A DNA stretch of 64,000 nt from NCBI RefSeq assembly GCF_024323335.1, contig NC_066579.1, positions 246,195,575 through 246,259,574 on the forward strand, read 5' to 3'. The position numbers were made by a program, and so were the translations under genes. The stretch is from Lathyrus oleraceus. Its lineage: Eukaryota > Streptophyta > Magnoliopsida > Fabales > Fabaceae. Each line of letters begins with the position of its first letter. Position 1 is the first letter of the stretch. This document shows positions 46,801-57,852 of the stretch, piece after piece. Below the pieces are notes generated by a model. That model had not been told where the DNA came from and did no database searches. It saw only the letters and a list, made by a program, of their open reading frames with translations.

Positions 46801-48045
46801 AAGATGACTTTGAAAGGACCAACTTCTAAACTCCTCTTGTCCATTCCTCATTTGTTTTTTATAGAACTTTTTTTGATTTGTGTGTTTTGTGCTAGGGATT
46901 CTAACATTGAGCCAAATTGAGGAACCATTACCATGAGCTTCCAAGAGAGAGAGATCCAAGATACCTTGGGGAGCTTTTCCAAGAATTCATTGATTGTTGA
47001 TTGCTTGAGTTTACCATTATTGTGATTGCTTATTCCAAAGGATGGGAGCTACTTGGGTCATCAATATGATCTCAAGAGAGGAACTCCATGTGTGGTTTTG
47101 CTTCTTTATCCCTCACCTTTTGTATGCCTAGGACTTTAGCCATTCTTCTTCTTCCCTCCACTCTAACCCAAGCCAAAACTTTTGTGCAAACATTTAACAA
47201 TTGTTTTCAACATTAGAAACCTAAGCCTTATGCTTTTGATTTTCAAACTTTCCTTTCTTAATACTTATTTTGAATTGAACTTCTAAATCAAATTTGATCA
47301 TATTTTGTACATACTTTTCATTGGTAAATACCACTCATTCAAATACCTTTTTGTGGTTTCAATGGCCACCTTCTTAATCAAACTTTTCATAACCTTTAGC
47401 TATTAGGTTTGAGTTATCCTTGAGGTAGATGTGATACTCACCTATATCCTTAGTGATGGACAATGAGTCTTCCATGCTTATTATAGGGTTAACCCCTCAC
47501 TAGCATGTTGAAGTTATCCTCACATGGTGGATTTGTGGTTTTGGGTTGAGTTTTCTCCCTTGGATAACAAAAGACCTTAAGGCTTTTGGACCAATCAATT
47601 CACCAACTCATTTTTTTTTGAGATTTTTACCCCGAACTACGAGGTTTTGATCCTAATCTTTTTTAAAGATGGTACGTAGGCAATGGGTTTATCCATCCAA
47701 ACACAAAATGTAAATAAACTTGTATATTCTCTTCTCATCTCTTCAATCATGTTTGCACAGATAAATTTTTCACAAAATTCCAACCTTACAACCAATGTGA
47801 AAAGGGCTCCCTAGGAGTACCTAGGATGTTTTGGGTGCCTAACCCCTTCCCATTGTATAACCAACCCCCTTACCCAGATCTCTGACATTTTTACTAGTTT
47901 TTGATTCGATAAAACTTTTAGGTTTTTGTTCGCTTTCTAACCATTTCTTTGGATAAATAGAAGTGCGGTGGCGACTCGACTTGTATGGTTTACCTTAGAT
48001 TTAGTCAATATCTCTAATGGTAACGAATACCCCGCTACAGAAAAG

Positions 48046-48063
48046 TGGCGACACTGCTGGGGA
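48046..48063 (+). other. Element F primer-binding site
   Basis: TGGCGACACTGCTGGGGA is of the same type as that of A (TGGCGACTCCACTGGGGA), with three or four differences. It lies six bases after the LTR. Confidence 0.8.
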
Positions 48064-48946
48064 CAAGATTTGCCTAGTGGGTTTTGCCTACTTTTCATAT
48101 TGTGTTGTATATTGTTTTGTGACATATTTTTGTACAATTTGGGATTACTGTATTGTATGTAATGATTGATTTGCTTGAATATTAACTCCTTGTATGCTTG
48201 GTGATCTTCGTGAGATGAGTTCTATACCCAAACTCGAGTGCACTTAGGATAAGAGAATGGCATAGTCTTGTTGACTTGTGTGGAGTTATTCCTTAGCAAG
48301 TTGACTTGCAAGTCCATTCACTTGGTGGAGGTCATGTTGGGATCAATAATGTCACACAAGTAGTTGTGGTTAGACATTACTCTTTCCAATATAGACCTTA
48401 GAAGCCAAGGACCTCAGTTTACCAAGCCCATCTTGGCCTATTTTTAGGATGTAGTGCGAAAGTCGTTCAAGTGTAAGATTTGATGCGATTGTTACACGAT
48501 ACTACACTCATAAGAGTCTCTCTTGAGAATATTTTTGGAATACGAGTAGTCGTTTCTCCGATAATATCCGAAAGATGGGATGATGACTATGGGAACCTCT
48601 TGTAGAACATGTTTGGCAGGTTCAAACCCTAGTACACTCCCTTTGGGTGGTTCTAAACCAAGACTCTGTGCTCGTGACTTGCAACAAACCCTTGATTCAT
48701 GGTTGATCCGTTCATGTATCCTTAATATCAATGGAACTTGGGTGTTGATAAGGTGTAAACCATAATCCACCAAAATGGATGATTGATATTAAGGAGAGTA
48801 TGATCCATCCCATGACCTTTGTTTAGTGTGCTTTGCTTGATCCTTGAGTGTGTTTGTTGCATTCATGCACCAATTTGCATCCATATCATCAAAATAATAA
48901 GAAAATTTTCAAGGAACTTAAGAGGTCTATTTGCCAATTTCCAGAC
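48064..48946 (+). other. Element F leader
   Basis: Non-coding leader of about 0.9 kb between the primer-binding site and ORF1. No repeat or ORF of note. Confidence 0.5.
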
Positions 48947-50398
48947 ATGGAAAGACAAAGAAGGAATACAAAGAAGTACAGCTTCAGATAACCAGATTTG
49001 AAAGAACTAAGGAATTTGACATCTTATGTATTAGATCCCTTGGGTTTCAAGGCTCGTTTTGGGAAGCTTCTTCCTCTTCTGACTACTCAGGTTGATGAAG
49101 GATTGATGAGTGTATTGGTGCAGTTTTATGATCCTTTGTACCATTGCTTCACATTTCTGGATTTTCAGCTTTTTCCTATGCTTGAGGAGTATGCTTACCT
49201 TGTGGGCATACCTATTCTAGACCAGTTGCCGTTCAGTGGCTTGGAAAGTATTCCTACTTCTCGAGAGATAGCTGACATGTTGCATATAGATGAATCTCTG
49301 GTTGGTGCTCATATGACTACCAAAGGTGGAATTCAAGGTCTCCCTTCTGAGTTCCTCATTACTCAAGCTACTGTATATGGGAAGGCCATGAGTGAGGACG
49401 CCTTTGAGGCCATATTTGTACTTCTCATCTATGAGTTAGTGTTATTCCCCAACATCGACAAGTTTGTGGATGTGAACGCTATTAGGATTTTCTCTACTCT
49501 TAATCCCATTCCGACTCTGTTGGGTGACACTTATTTTTCTTTGCATATGAGGAATGCAAAGGGTGGTGGTGCCATTGTGTGCTGTTTGCCTCTGTTGTAT
49601 AAGTGGTTTATTTCTCACTTACCACAGACGGTCGCCTTCAAGGAAAATAAAGGATGTCTATGGTGGTCCACGAGACTGATGTCTCTCACTAATGATGATA
49701 TCTCTTGGTACAACCGTGTGTATGATGGTGTGCAGATTATTGACTCTTGTGGTGAATTCTCCAATGTACCTCTTCTTGCTACATGTGGTGGGATTAACTA
49801 CAATCCTATTTTGGCACATCGTCAGCTTGGGTTCCCCCTAAAGGATAAACCCAATAACATTCTGTTAGAGGGTGTGTTCTTTCAGGAGGGTAAAGATCCC
49901 CAAGGCTTGAAGGGCAGGATGGTCCACGCTTGGCGCAAGATTCATAGGAAAGGAAGGAATGAGTTGGGTCCTAAGAATTGTGTCGCTTTGGAGCCTTACA
50001 CTGCTTGGGTTAGGAAGAGAGCTTCCGAGTATCTCATGCCTTACGAGTATCCGAGACCTACACCTTTGGTTATGGCTGGGCCTTCAACCCTCCCTGACCA
50101 AGGAGTAGAGGAGTTGAGAGACGAAGACCGTTCACGTGCTTGGATTCGTGAACGAGAAGAGTTGCTTCAGTAGATTAAGGAGAAGGATGCTTTGATTGAG
50201 TTTCTTATGCATCAGGTTATTGATGATCCTAATGATGCATTGACTTCTCTACTTCCTCAGTCTTCTAAGTTTTGGAAGAGGAAGTACGATCGACTCGCCA
50301 AAGAGAAGGCAAATATGGAGGCAGCCTATGAGGAGGAGGTTAAGAGGCTTTGCGCATCTTATCTTCCTGTATCCCGAGCTTTGGATGATTGTTTTTAG
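48947..50398 (+). pseudogene. Element F ORF1 (two stops)
   Basis: The ATG at 48947 (MERQRRN) is followed by a TAA at codon 15 (48989-48991). The frame is then open from there to a TAG at 50171-50173 and on to 50398. The protein aligns with ORF1 of A: LVQFYDPLYHCFTFLDFQLFPMLEEY, LVLFPNIDKFVD, NPIPTLLGDTYFSLH, IVCCLPLLYKWF and CGEFSNVPLLATCGGINYNP are equivalent blocks. The C-terminal coiled coil is shorter than in A. The function is unknown and this copy is dead. Confidence 0.85.
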
Positions 50399-50725
50399 GG
50401 ATCCATAGGATGATTATTTTCCTTTTTTTTCTTGTATTTGGTTACCAATGCTGTACTCCTTTGGTGTGAAAATATATTTTCCAGATATTATTGATAAGAT
50501 GTTTCCATATGTGATAAAAATGTAATATTTCCAAAATTTGCAAGTAGAGTTCTAAAGTTCCCCTGAAATAAAAAACAAATCATATGCACAAGCATTGCAT
50601 GCATCATGTGCATAAGCAGGTTTTGCTCCAGACTTCTTGTCCTATGGTCTAACTCTGTGTTCTTCATTTATTTTGAAGACAAGCTGACTCACCGGTACTA
50701 CACCAGAGCCAACTCTTCAAGATTG
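50399..50725 (+). other. Spacer between ORF1 and gag of element F
   Basis: About 330 bp, AT-rich, with nothing recognisable. An upstream extension of the gag frame to 50606 has no support from the gag of A. Confidence 0.5.
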
Positions 50726-52501
50726 ATGGATCATTTGGAACAAGAGAACAACGAGCTGAAGGAAGAGGTAGCCAGATTGACTGCCCTGATGGAATCATTC
50801 TTGGCTGCTCAGAGCCAGTCTTCTCCAGCACCCTCAACTCCTCCCCAGAGGACGGTCATTTCTGAGGTCGTAACCTCTACTGTGCCTGCTGCGACAACTC
50901 ATTTTGCACCATCTATGCCAGCCGGATTCCCTTGGGGAATGCCCGCCAACTTTATGCCAGAGGGTTTTGCTCCAACTCTTGCTTCTTTGCCGGCATCTAG
51001 CCCGGTCATGTCCGTGCCACCTCCCGTCGTGCACACTTTACCAAGGGTTGAAGATACCATCTATCATTCTGAGCCATCTGAGGTCCCAGACGTTTATGAG
51101 AAGATGGACGACATGAAGGACCAATTTCTTGAGCTTCGCAAGGAACTGAAGACTTTAAAGGGGAAAGACCTCTTTGGTAAGAGTGCTGCTGAGTTGTGCC
51201 TTGTGCCCAACGTGAAAATCCCTATTAAATTCAAAGTGCCTGACTTTGAGAAGTATAAGGGAAACACATGTCCTCTCAGCCATCTTGTGATATATGCTCG
51301 CAAGATGTCGACGCAAACTGATAATGATCAACTGCTTATCCACTATTTCCAGGACAGTCTGTCCGGTGCCGCTCTCCGGTAGTACATGGGTTTGGAGAGT
51401 TCGAACATCCGTTCTTTCAACGACCTTGGTGAGGCTTTCGTCAAGAAATATAAATACAATGTAGATATGGCTCCTGACAGGGACCAATTGAGGGCGATGT
51501 CCCAGAAAGAGAAAGAGACATTCAAAGAATACGCCCAGAGGTGGCGCGAATTGGCAGCTCAGATAGTGCCACCCTTAGAGGAGAAAGAGATGACCAAGAT
51601 CTTCTTGAAGACCTTGAGCTCGTTCTATTACGAGAGAATGATAGCCAGTGCTCCCTCAGACTTCACCGAGATGGTGAATATGGGGATGAGATTGGAAGAG
51701 GGGGTCCGAGAAGGACGCTTAACTCGAGAGGAAGGCTCTTCAGCAAAGAGATATGGAAACTTTGCAAAGAAGAAGGAGGGAGAGGCACACGCTGTGTCTT
51801 CCCATGTAAAAAGAAGACCCTCTGTGAAGAGGAAGATTGATCGCCCTGTCCATAATCAGCATCAGGTGGCTCATATAGCACCTGCTTTCAGGGAAGCTCA
51901 ACATTATCAACAACCGCAAACTCAGCAATATCAGCAACAACAACAACGTCCACAACAGCAGGCCTACCAGCCTCGAAATAACAACAACAATGCCAACACC
52001 AGCTACGAGAGGAAGAGGGTCACCTTTGATCCAATTCCGATGACTTATGCTGAACTCTATCCATCGCTGATTGATAGAAAGTTAATCACTCCGCGAGACC
52101 CTCCCGCTGTACCTGCTAACCCTCAGTGGTGGTATAAGCCTGAGCTTCATTGTGTGTATCATTCCGGTGCTCCCGGACACGATGTGGAGAATTGTTATCC
52201 CTTGAAGACCAAGGTGCAAGACCTTGTGAGAAGCGGGATTTTGTTTTTCGAGGACGTAGGTCCGAATGTGAAGAAGAACCCATTGCCCGAGCATGGGAAG
52301 TCCGTTAATATGGTCCAGGGCTGTCCTGGCAAGTACAAAGTTAAATATGTCAGTCATATCCGGCAATCACTGGTTGAGTTGCATCGCTTGCTGTGTGACT
52401 ATAGCCATTATGAGCATGACCATGATAGATGCAGAGACTGTTCTGTCAATCAGAGAGGATGTCGCCAGGTGCGCAGAGATGTTGGACGAAAGAGTCATTG
52501 A
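50726..52501 (+). pseudogene. Element F gag (stop in the core, frameshift at the end)
   Basis: The start is the ATG at 50726 (MDHLEQENNELKEEV, coiled-coil-like). The gag core is at about 51240-51640: FEKYKGNTCP, IHYFQDSLSGAAL, then TAG at 51380-51382 where A has a tryptophan (TGG to TAG), then FKEYAQRWRELAAQI. A Gln-rich stretch lies near 51900-51970. The zinc-knuckle-like CVYHSGAPGHDVENC near 52150 has the same C-x2-H-x5-H-x4-C spacing as A. The frame is lost near 52470. Confidence 0.88.
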
Positions 52502-53803
52502 GATCCTTCAGAACAGAAATGTTGACGAAGATGCTCCCAAAGTCAATGTAATTTCTCCAGTATTCCGGATACCTGAGCCTGTTGTCATCAAGTATGATGG
52601 TAGCAAGCAGAAGGTTTCTCCATCTCTGACTATCAAGCCAGCCGGACCTATACCGTATTCCTCTGAGAAGGCGGTTCCTTATCGCTACAATGCTGTAGCA
52701 GTGGAGAATGGGAAAGAGGTGTCCTTGCCCTCCTCATCTGTTGTAAACATTGCTGACGTCAGTGGTTTGACCCGCAGCGGTCGTGTATTTTCAGCTCCGG
52801 TGAAGCCTTAAGTTGATGCTCGAGGAAGTATCGATACTGATTTTGTTGAACGCCCGATGGGGAATGCTGTGAGCATTCCAAATCCGGCACTTGTTGCTAA
52901 GCCCTCCTCTACGTTGAGAAATCCTGCTTCTGTTGGCCCGAGTGGCAATACGAAAGAAGATTGTGATGAGATGCTGAGGCTCATCAAAAGAAGCGAGTAC
53001 AACGTTGTAGACCAGCTTCTACAAACGCCATCCAAAATATCTGTGTTATCACTACTATTGAATTCAGAACCACACCGAGAGGCTCTGCAAAAGATGTTGG
53101 ATGTGGCGTACGTAGATCACGATGTCAAGCTAGAGCAGTTTGATAGCATTGTTGCAAATATCACCGCTTGTAACAATTTGAGTTTTTGTGACTCTGATCT
53201 CCCCGAGGAGGGAAGAGACCACAACTTGGCATTACATATATCTATGAGCTGCAAAGATGACACCATGTCCAATGTGTTGGTGGACACCGGGTCATCATTG
53301 AATGTATTTCCGAAAACCACTCTCGCGAAATTGTCATATCAGGGGCCTCCCATGAGGCAGAGTGGGGTAGTTGTGAAGGCTTTTGATGGGTCTCGCAAAA
53401 CTGTGATTGGTGAGGTTGATCTCCCAGTCAAAATCGGACCAAGTAATTTCCAGATTACCTTCCAGGTTATGGACATTCACCCATCATATAACTGTCTCTT
53501 AGGCAGACCATGGATTCACGAGGTTGGCGCCGTGACATCCACCCTACACCAGAAACTGAAATTTTTAAAGAATAAGAAGCTGGTGGTGGTAGGGGGAGAA
53601 AAGGCTCTCCAGGTTAGCCATTTGTCTTCCTTCTCATATATAGATGTTGAGGATGAAGTTGGAACTCCCTTCCAAGATTTATCTATTGCTGAGCCTGTTG
53701 AGAAGAAAACTCCTTCATTTGCTTCCTACAAAGATGCGAAGTCGGCCATTGAGCATGGCATAACTGCTGGATTGGGGAAAATGATCAAGTTAGAAGACAA
53801 CAA
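52470..53803 (+). pseudogene. Element F protease region, cut by element G
   Basis: The frame continues from the frameshift near 52470, has a TAA at 52809-52811, and is then open to the break at 53803. The protease active site LVDTGSSLNVFP is at about 53277-53310, with D143 of the downstream ORF at 53283. FQVMDIHPSYNCLLGRPWIHEVGA follows. The piece after it (VSHLSSFSYIDVEDE, SYKDAKSAIEHG, GKM) matches the out-of-frame part of A. The tail is interrupted before the expected intron. The residues after LEDNN come from LTR G. Confidence 0.88.
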
Positions 53804-55639
53804 TGTCGCAACCTGAAAAATACAGTGTGCGAAAAAACAATCGGCGAAAGAAAATGACAAAAGAGTCGCCACCGTGCGTTATTTATCCCAAAGGAGGGAA
53901 AGGAAACGCTCGAAGTAAACCTGAAAAGAGGAAAGGAAAAGACAAGGTCTCGCAACCAAATCTTGGGTTCGGGAGTCGGTTATGCGAAGGGAAGGTATTA
54001 GCACCCCTACGCATCCGTAGTACTCTACGGGATCCACTTTTGTAGTTCTCGTCTAAAGGGTGTGAGTTTATGTTGTGCTGTTTACTAAAAAAAGGGTTAA
54101 ATGAAAATGACTCGCGCGGATGTCGCATCCACTGCATACGTATCTCATCTGAATATGAGAATCAGAGTCTTCGTAGCTCGGCTGACCTATGGGTTTGGGG
54201 GATGTGTGCTCGCTAAGACATCACATCTTATGCATACGTATCTCATCTGGAATGAGAATCAGAGCAAGCCGTAGTTCGGCTAACTACGGGGTTAAGGATT
54301 ATGTTTTGGGGGCGGACGATGTTACTACGTAATCTACCAGATGCTCGACCTTTGGAGACTTACTCGCCTGTAGTAGAAGGAGTTAACGTGTTTTTAGGAG
54401 AAGAAAAATCAATGAAGGGTTAGGGTTTGGGATGCTCATGCAAAAAGGCAGTCCTTGACGAAAGAACCGCGCTACCTGGGGGGATACGAACACATACAAA
54501 ACAAACATGTATAAAGTAAATGTGCCAACAAGGCAATCAGAATAAATCTCCCAAATGGTATCCCACAAGCAAAGTGGAATATCCAGCGAGCTATCCCTGC
54601 AAAAGTCATGTGAGCCTTCACAAAAACTCAACAAAAGGGTTAGTGAAACAAGATAAGGATTAGGAGAAAACATGCTATGACAAACGTAAGTCAGATTAGA
54701 GCAAAACAGTATGGTTTTTCATGGATAACAGTATGGTTTCAGAAACTTCAAACCCTGTGGCATACACTTCAGAAATTAAACGATTAAGCATTCAAGGCAT
54801 TATTTATACATTCATACATAATTATGAACCCGTGGGCAAAAACCTAATGAAATTCATCCATCATACCTCAAACATTCAGAGTATTCAACTTCAAAGCATA
54901 AAGGTAATGGGAATAAGGGCAAACCTGATTGGAGAGATCGGTTGAAGTCAAATGGCACGACTGGATTTGCAAACCAATGTTAGGGTTTGCTTGAGCTGAA
55001 AGTGTGTGAGTCAGAATGAACCTTTCAGAGTTGCCTGGAGGTTGCTCTGAACTCTGTTAGCTCTTCTCTCACTATCTTTTTCCCCAGGGTTCTTCTCTCA
55101 CTATCTTTTTCCCAGACAGGGTAATAGGAATAGAATTGCCTTTTGTTTCACTGAAACTCTGAATTTATAACCTGATTTTTGTGGACCTGTGGGCTCAAAT
55201 GAGAGAGGTCCAAGTCCAAGATTTTTTCTTTTATTTATTTATTTTTTTTTTTTTTCGTTTTTCGTTTTTTTTTCGTTTTTTTTTCATTTTTTTTTTCATT
55301 TTTTTTTCATTTTTTTTTTCGTTTTCCGTTTTTTTTTTCAAAACACGTGGGCTTCGTCTAGCGAGCATGACAGCTCATGAACAAACCTTTGCTCCTTCAA
55401 GATTAACGTTTTGACTGACGAATAGACCCCTATTGGAAGTAACTCAAGTCTTTCCCTTGTGTTGACTGATCATCTAAATAGAGCCCACAAACTGTCCTGG
55501 ATGATGTTCAAGCTTCTTGGATCCGATTCCGATTGCCATGATGAAATGCAAATGCTAAATGACATAAAAATGAATGCATGCATGAGGTGTAAAGCGTATG
55601 CTTCCAGGAAAAATGAAGGGTAAATTTTGGGGTATTACA
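53804..55639 (-). repeat. Element G 3' LTR, 1836 bp
   Basis: On the minus strand it opens TGTAATACCCCAAAATTTACC at 55639 and closes TTGCGACA at 53804. The U5 end (53863-54040) is nearly the same as that of A. Two CTACG cassettes are at 54132-54182 and 54231-54281. A T-rich tract (TTTTTTCG/CATTTTTT units) lies at 55215-55340 and makes a Phe-rich spurious frame. This LTR is less than half as long as those of A, E and F. Confidence 0.88.
55161..55172 (-). promoter_or_regulatory. TATA-like element of LTR G
   Basis: GGTTATAAATTC on the minus strand, about 470 bp into the LTR. It would give a short U3. Confidence 0.4.
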
Positions 55640-55654
55640 GCTGTCCCTATTCAA
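55640..55654 (-). other. Element G polypurine tract
   Basis: TTGAATAGGGACAGC on the minus strand abuts the LTR, one base different from A. Confidence 0.75.
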
Positions 55655-57852
55655 TCAACTGGAGACCTGGAAAGAAGATAGCAGCGGCTTTCGTGCTTTC
55701 AAGGTATCAAGGGAATGAATACAATAAAAGCCCGAAAATTTGCACTGAAGTGAAGTGAAGTAACAATGCCTGTCAGAATCGGCAAAGAGGTGGTCTTGAA
55801 AGAAGAATCCGTCTGGTACGGTGAGAGTCAGTCTAAATACCGAAAAAGAATGTTAACCTGGATACCAAAATAAATGGTAACACAAAAATAACCATGGCCT
55901 GAATGCCGTTCATTAGTCTGAATACTGGAAATGACTTCGATCTGAACATCGGGAGATATGAGATTATTAATATCGGTCTGAACACCGAGAGGCTGGCCTG
56001 AATGCCACAAGTTGCGTCGACCTGAACGTCGGAAACTTCTTCGATCTAAACATCGGAAAATTGGCCTGAATGCCACAAGTTGCATCGACCTGAATGTCGG
56101 AAACTTCTTCGATCTGAACATCGGAAAATTGGCCTGAACGCCACAAGTTGCATCGACCTGAACGTCGAAAACATTTTCAATCTGAACATCGGAAAATTGG
56201 CCTGAACGCCACAAGTTGCATCGACCTGAACGTCGGAAACTTCTTCGATCTGAACATCGGAAAACTGGCATGAATTCCACTTCGGTCTGAATACCGGAAA
56301 CTTCATGCCTGTCAGCATCGGCAGAAATAGGAAACGATAATAGAGGCGGCGCATGGGCCAATGACACTTGCTGGGGATAACAAAGGTAAGTCATGAACAA
56401 TCTTCAGTCTGAGTACTGGAAACAACTTCTGGCTTATCACTTGGGATACCGAGAATGTTTTATGCTTACATGCGTATGTTTGAATTTTTCAATGGTGTAA
56501 TGCTCCATGAAAATGGAAATGCTACGCGATTTGGGAGGATGGAATGCAATATGATTTTACATTCATGGATGCGAAATGCTGGGGAGAATGCCAAGCTGAG
56601 GCAAGGGGATCTGCTGGGGAAATGATCACCATCTTCTGGACCCTGGCAAGGCTGCTGGAGATGCACAGCGCAAAGAACTTTGTGGGGAAATGACCCGCCA
56701 CACGGTGTTCTAGCAATGACGAAATATCGAGATTCTGACTGGGGAGAGAACGACACTGAAAACCTGCTGTTGGGGAAAGCGATAGTGGTTCTGGCAACCA
56801 CGATCTGCGAGAGATGATTCAGCAGGGGAAGCAAACACCGATACGGTACCGAGGTTCTGCTTCAAGGAAAGAAACCATGTATCTGGCATTGGGATTATCG
56901 ATTTGGCCTCGAACTCTGAGGAGCAGCCGCTTCTGCTGGGAAGATACAGTCTGGCACTGTCAACTCCGCTGGGGGTATATAGTCTGACACTGTCAACTCT
57001 ACTGGGGAGTGTATAATCTGAAACCACCGCTTGGGGGGAGGTACAGTGGTGAGAACCTGCTAGGGATTGAAGAATCCAACGCTCTGATCAGCTTTGCAGG
57101 GATAAGATATCGAATTCGTCTGTTGGCGAAAACATTCACGATCATCTGCAGGGGATTTTAAGGAAATGCCCCGAGGGTACCTGTTCTGAATAGACGATCT
57201 AAAGCACTTAAAATTTACAGCAATTTTAAATGTTTATTAAGCATGTACTTATAAAGCTCTTATGTGTCATGATGCAATGTTTATCAAAAAATTCGGACGT
57301 CATTTTTGCAAACAAAACAGAAAATGAAAATGAAAACAGAGATATACTGAATAACATGATTTTATTGATTGAATGGCCTATGAATAGGCATTTACATCAG
57401 GAAGCAATCCTTGGAAAGAGGTAATCGCACAACAGATAAAAACAAACATTAATCTAATGGCAATGTGAAATGGATTTCTATTGGGTTCCAATTCTGCTAT
57501 GACTTGCTCGTCTTCAAGATCCTCCAGATGATCAGCTTTCTGAAAAGAGTGATTGGACTGTTTCCTATCCTTCAAAAGTTTCCAGTCATTGACACGAGAT
57601 GAGATTCAGAACTACTCAGAACGCAGTCATTCGCTTAATCCCTAACTTTTGCCTAGATCGCCCTTTTCGGGTTTTCAATCCACCGGGATACCTATTTTTG
57701 CCTAAGTTGCCTTTTCAGGTTTTCAACTTACCGGGTGTACAATATTTTCACTTTTAATCCCTAATTTTTGCCCGAACCTTTTTCATTTTCTTGGTTCGCC
57801 GGGATGCCCATTTTTGCCTGGACTACTCTTTTTATTGTCCAGCGGATCTATT
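55655..57852 (-). other. Element G 3' UTR, 2.2 kb, non-coding
   Basis: The hairpin array is at 55745-56420. It is followed by recurrent CTGGGGA/GCTGGGG words (56570-57160) and degenerate units CGCC...GGGTTTTCAATCCACCGGG near 57655-57850, the same order as in A. A segment GTTTGAATTTTTC-ATGG-GTAATGCTCC and ATGCTACGCG (56478-56530) is also shared with A (2968-3020). Confidence 0.75.
55745..56420 (-). repeat. Array of short hairpins with loop CTGAAC/CTGAAT and varying stems; 69-bp period inside
   Basis: On the plus strand the loop is flanked by complementary arms: TGGC/GCCA (several copies), CGAT/ATCG (several), CGAC/GTCG (several), CGGT/ACCG (near 55975 and 56284) and CAGT/ACTG (near 56405). 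TGCC...GGCA with a longer loop occurs at about 55770 and 56309. Between about 55996 and 56270 three of these hairpins form a unit of about 69 bp repeated four times. In the transcript the loop reads GUUCAG or AUUCAG. Confidence 0.85.

Larger units (their letters stand above)
43111..48039 (+). repeat. Element F 5' LTR, 4929 bp
   Basis: It opens TGTAAGACCCAAATTTTGACCC and closes CCCCGCTACA, six bases before the primer-binding site. Its length matches Ogre LTRs. A canonical TATA box is at 44623-44632. Near the end are the CTACG cassette (47631-47686), the reverse complement of the GGTATTAGGCACCC block, and GGTGGCGACTC at 47968-47978, which repeats the beginning of the primer-binding site. Confidence 0.9.
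43111..53803 (+). mobile_element. Element F: Ogre retrotransposon, plus strand, 5' part up to protease
   Basis: The order on plus is 5' LTR, primer-binding site, ORF1, gag, protease. It is interrupted at 53803 by minus-strand element G. RT, integrase and the 3' LTR of F are not in the window and should resume to the right. All ORFs carry stops or frameshifts, so F is old. AGTAT precedes the LTR (43106-43110) and would be its target duplication. Confidence 0.9.

Noticed and set aside
55181..55414. Phe-rich frames
   Set aside because: Low-complexity T tract in LTR G.
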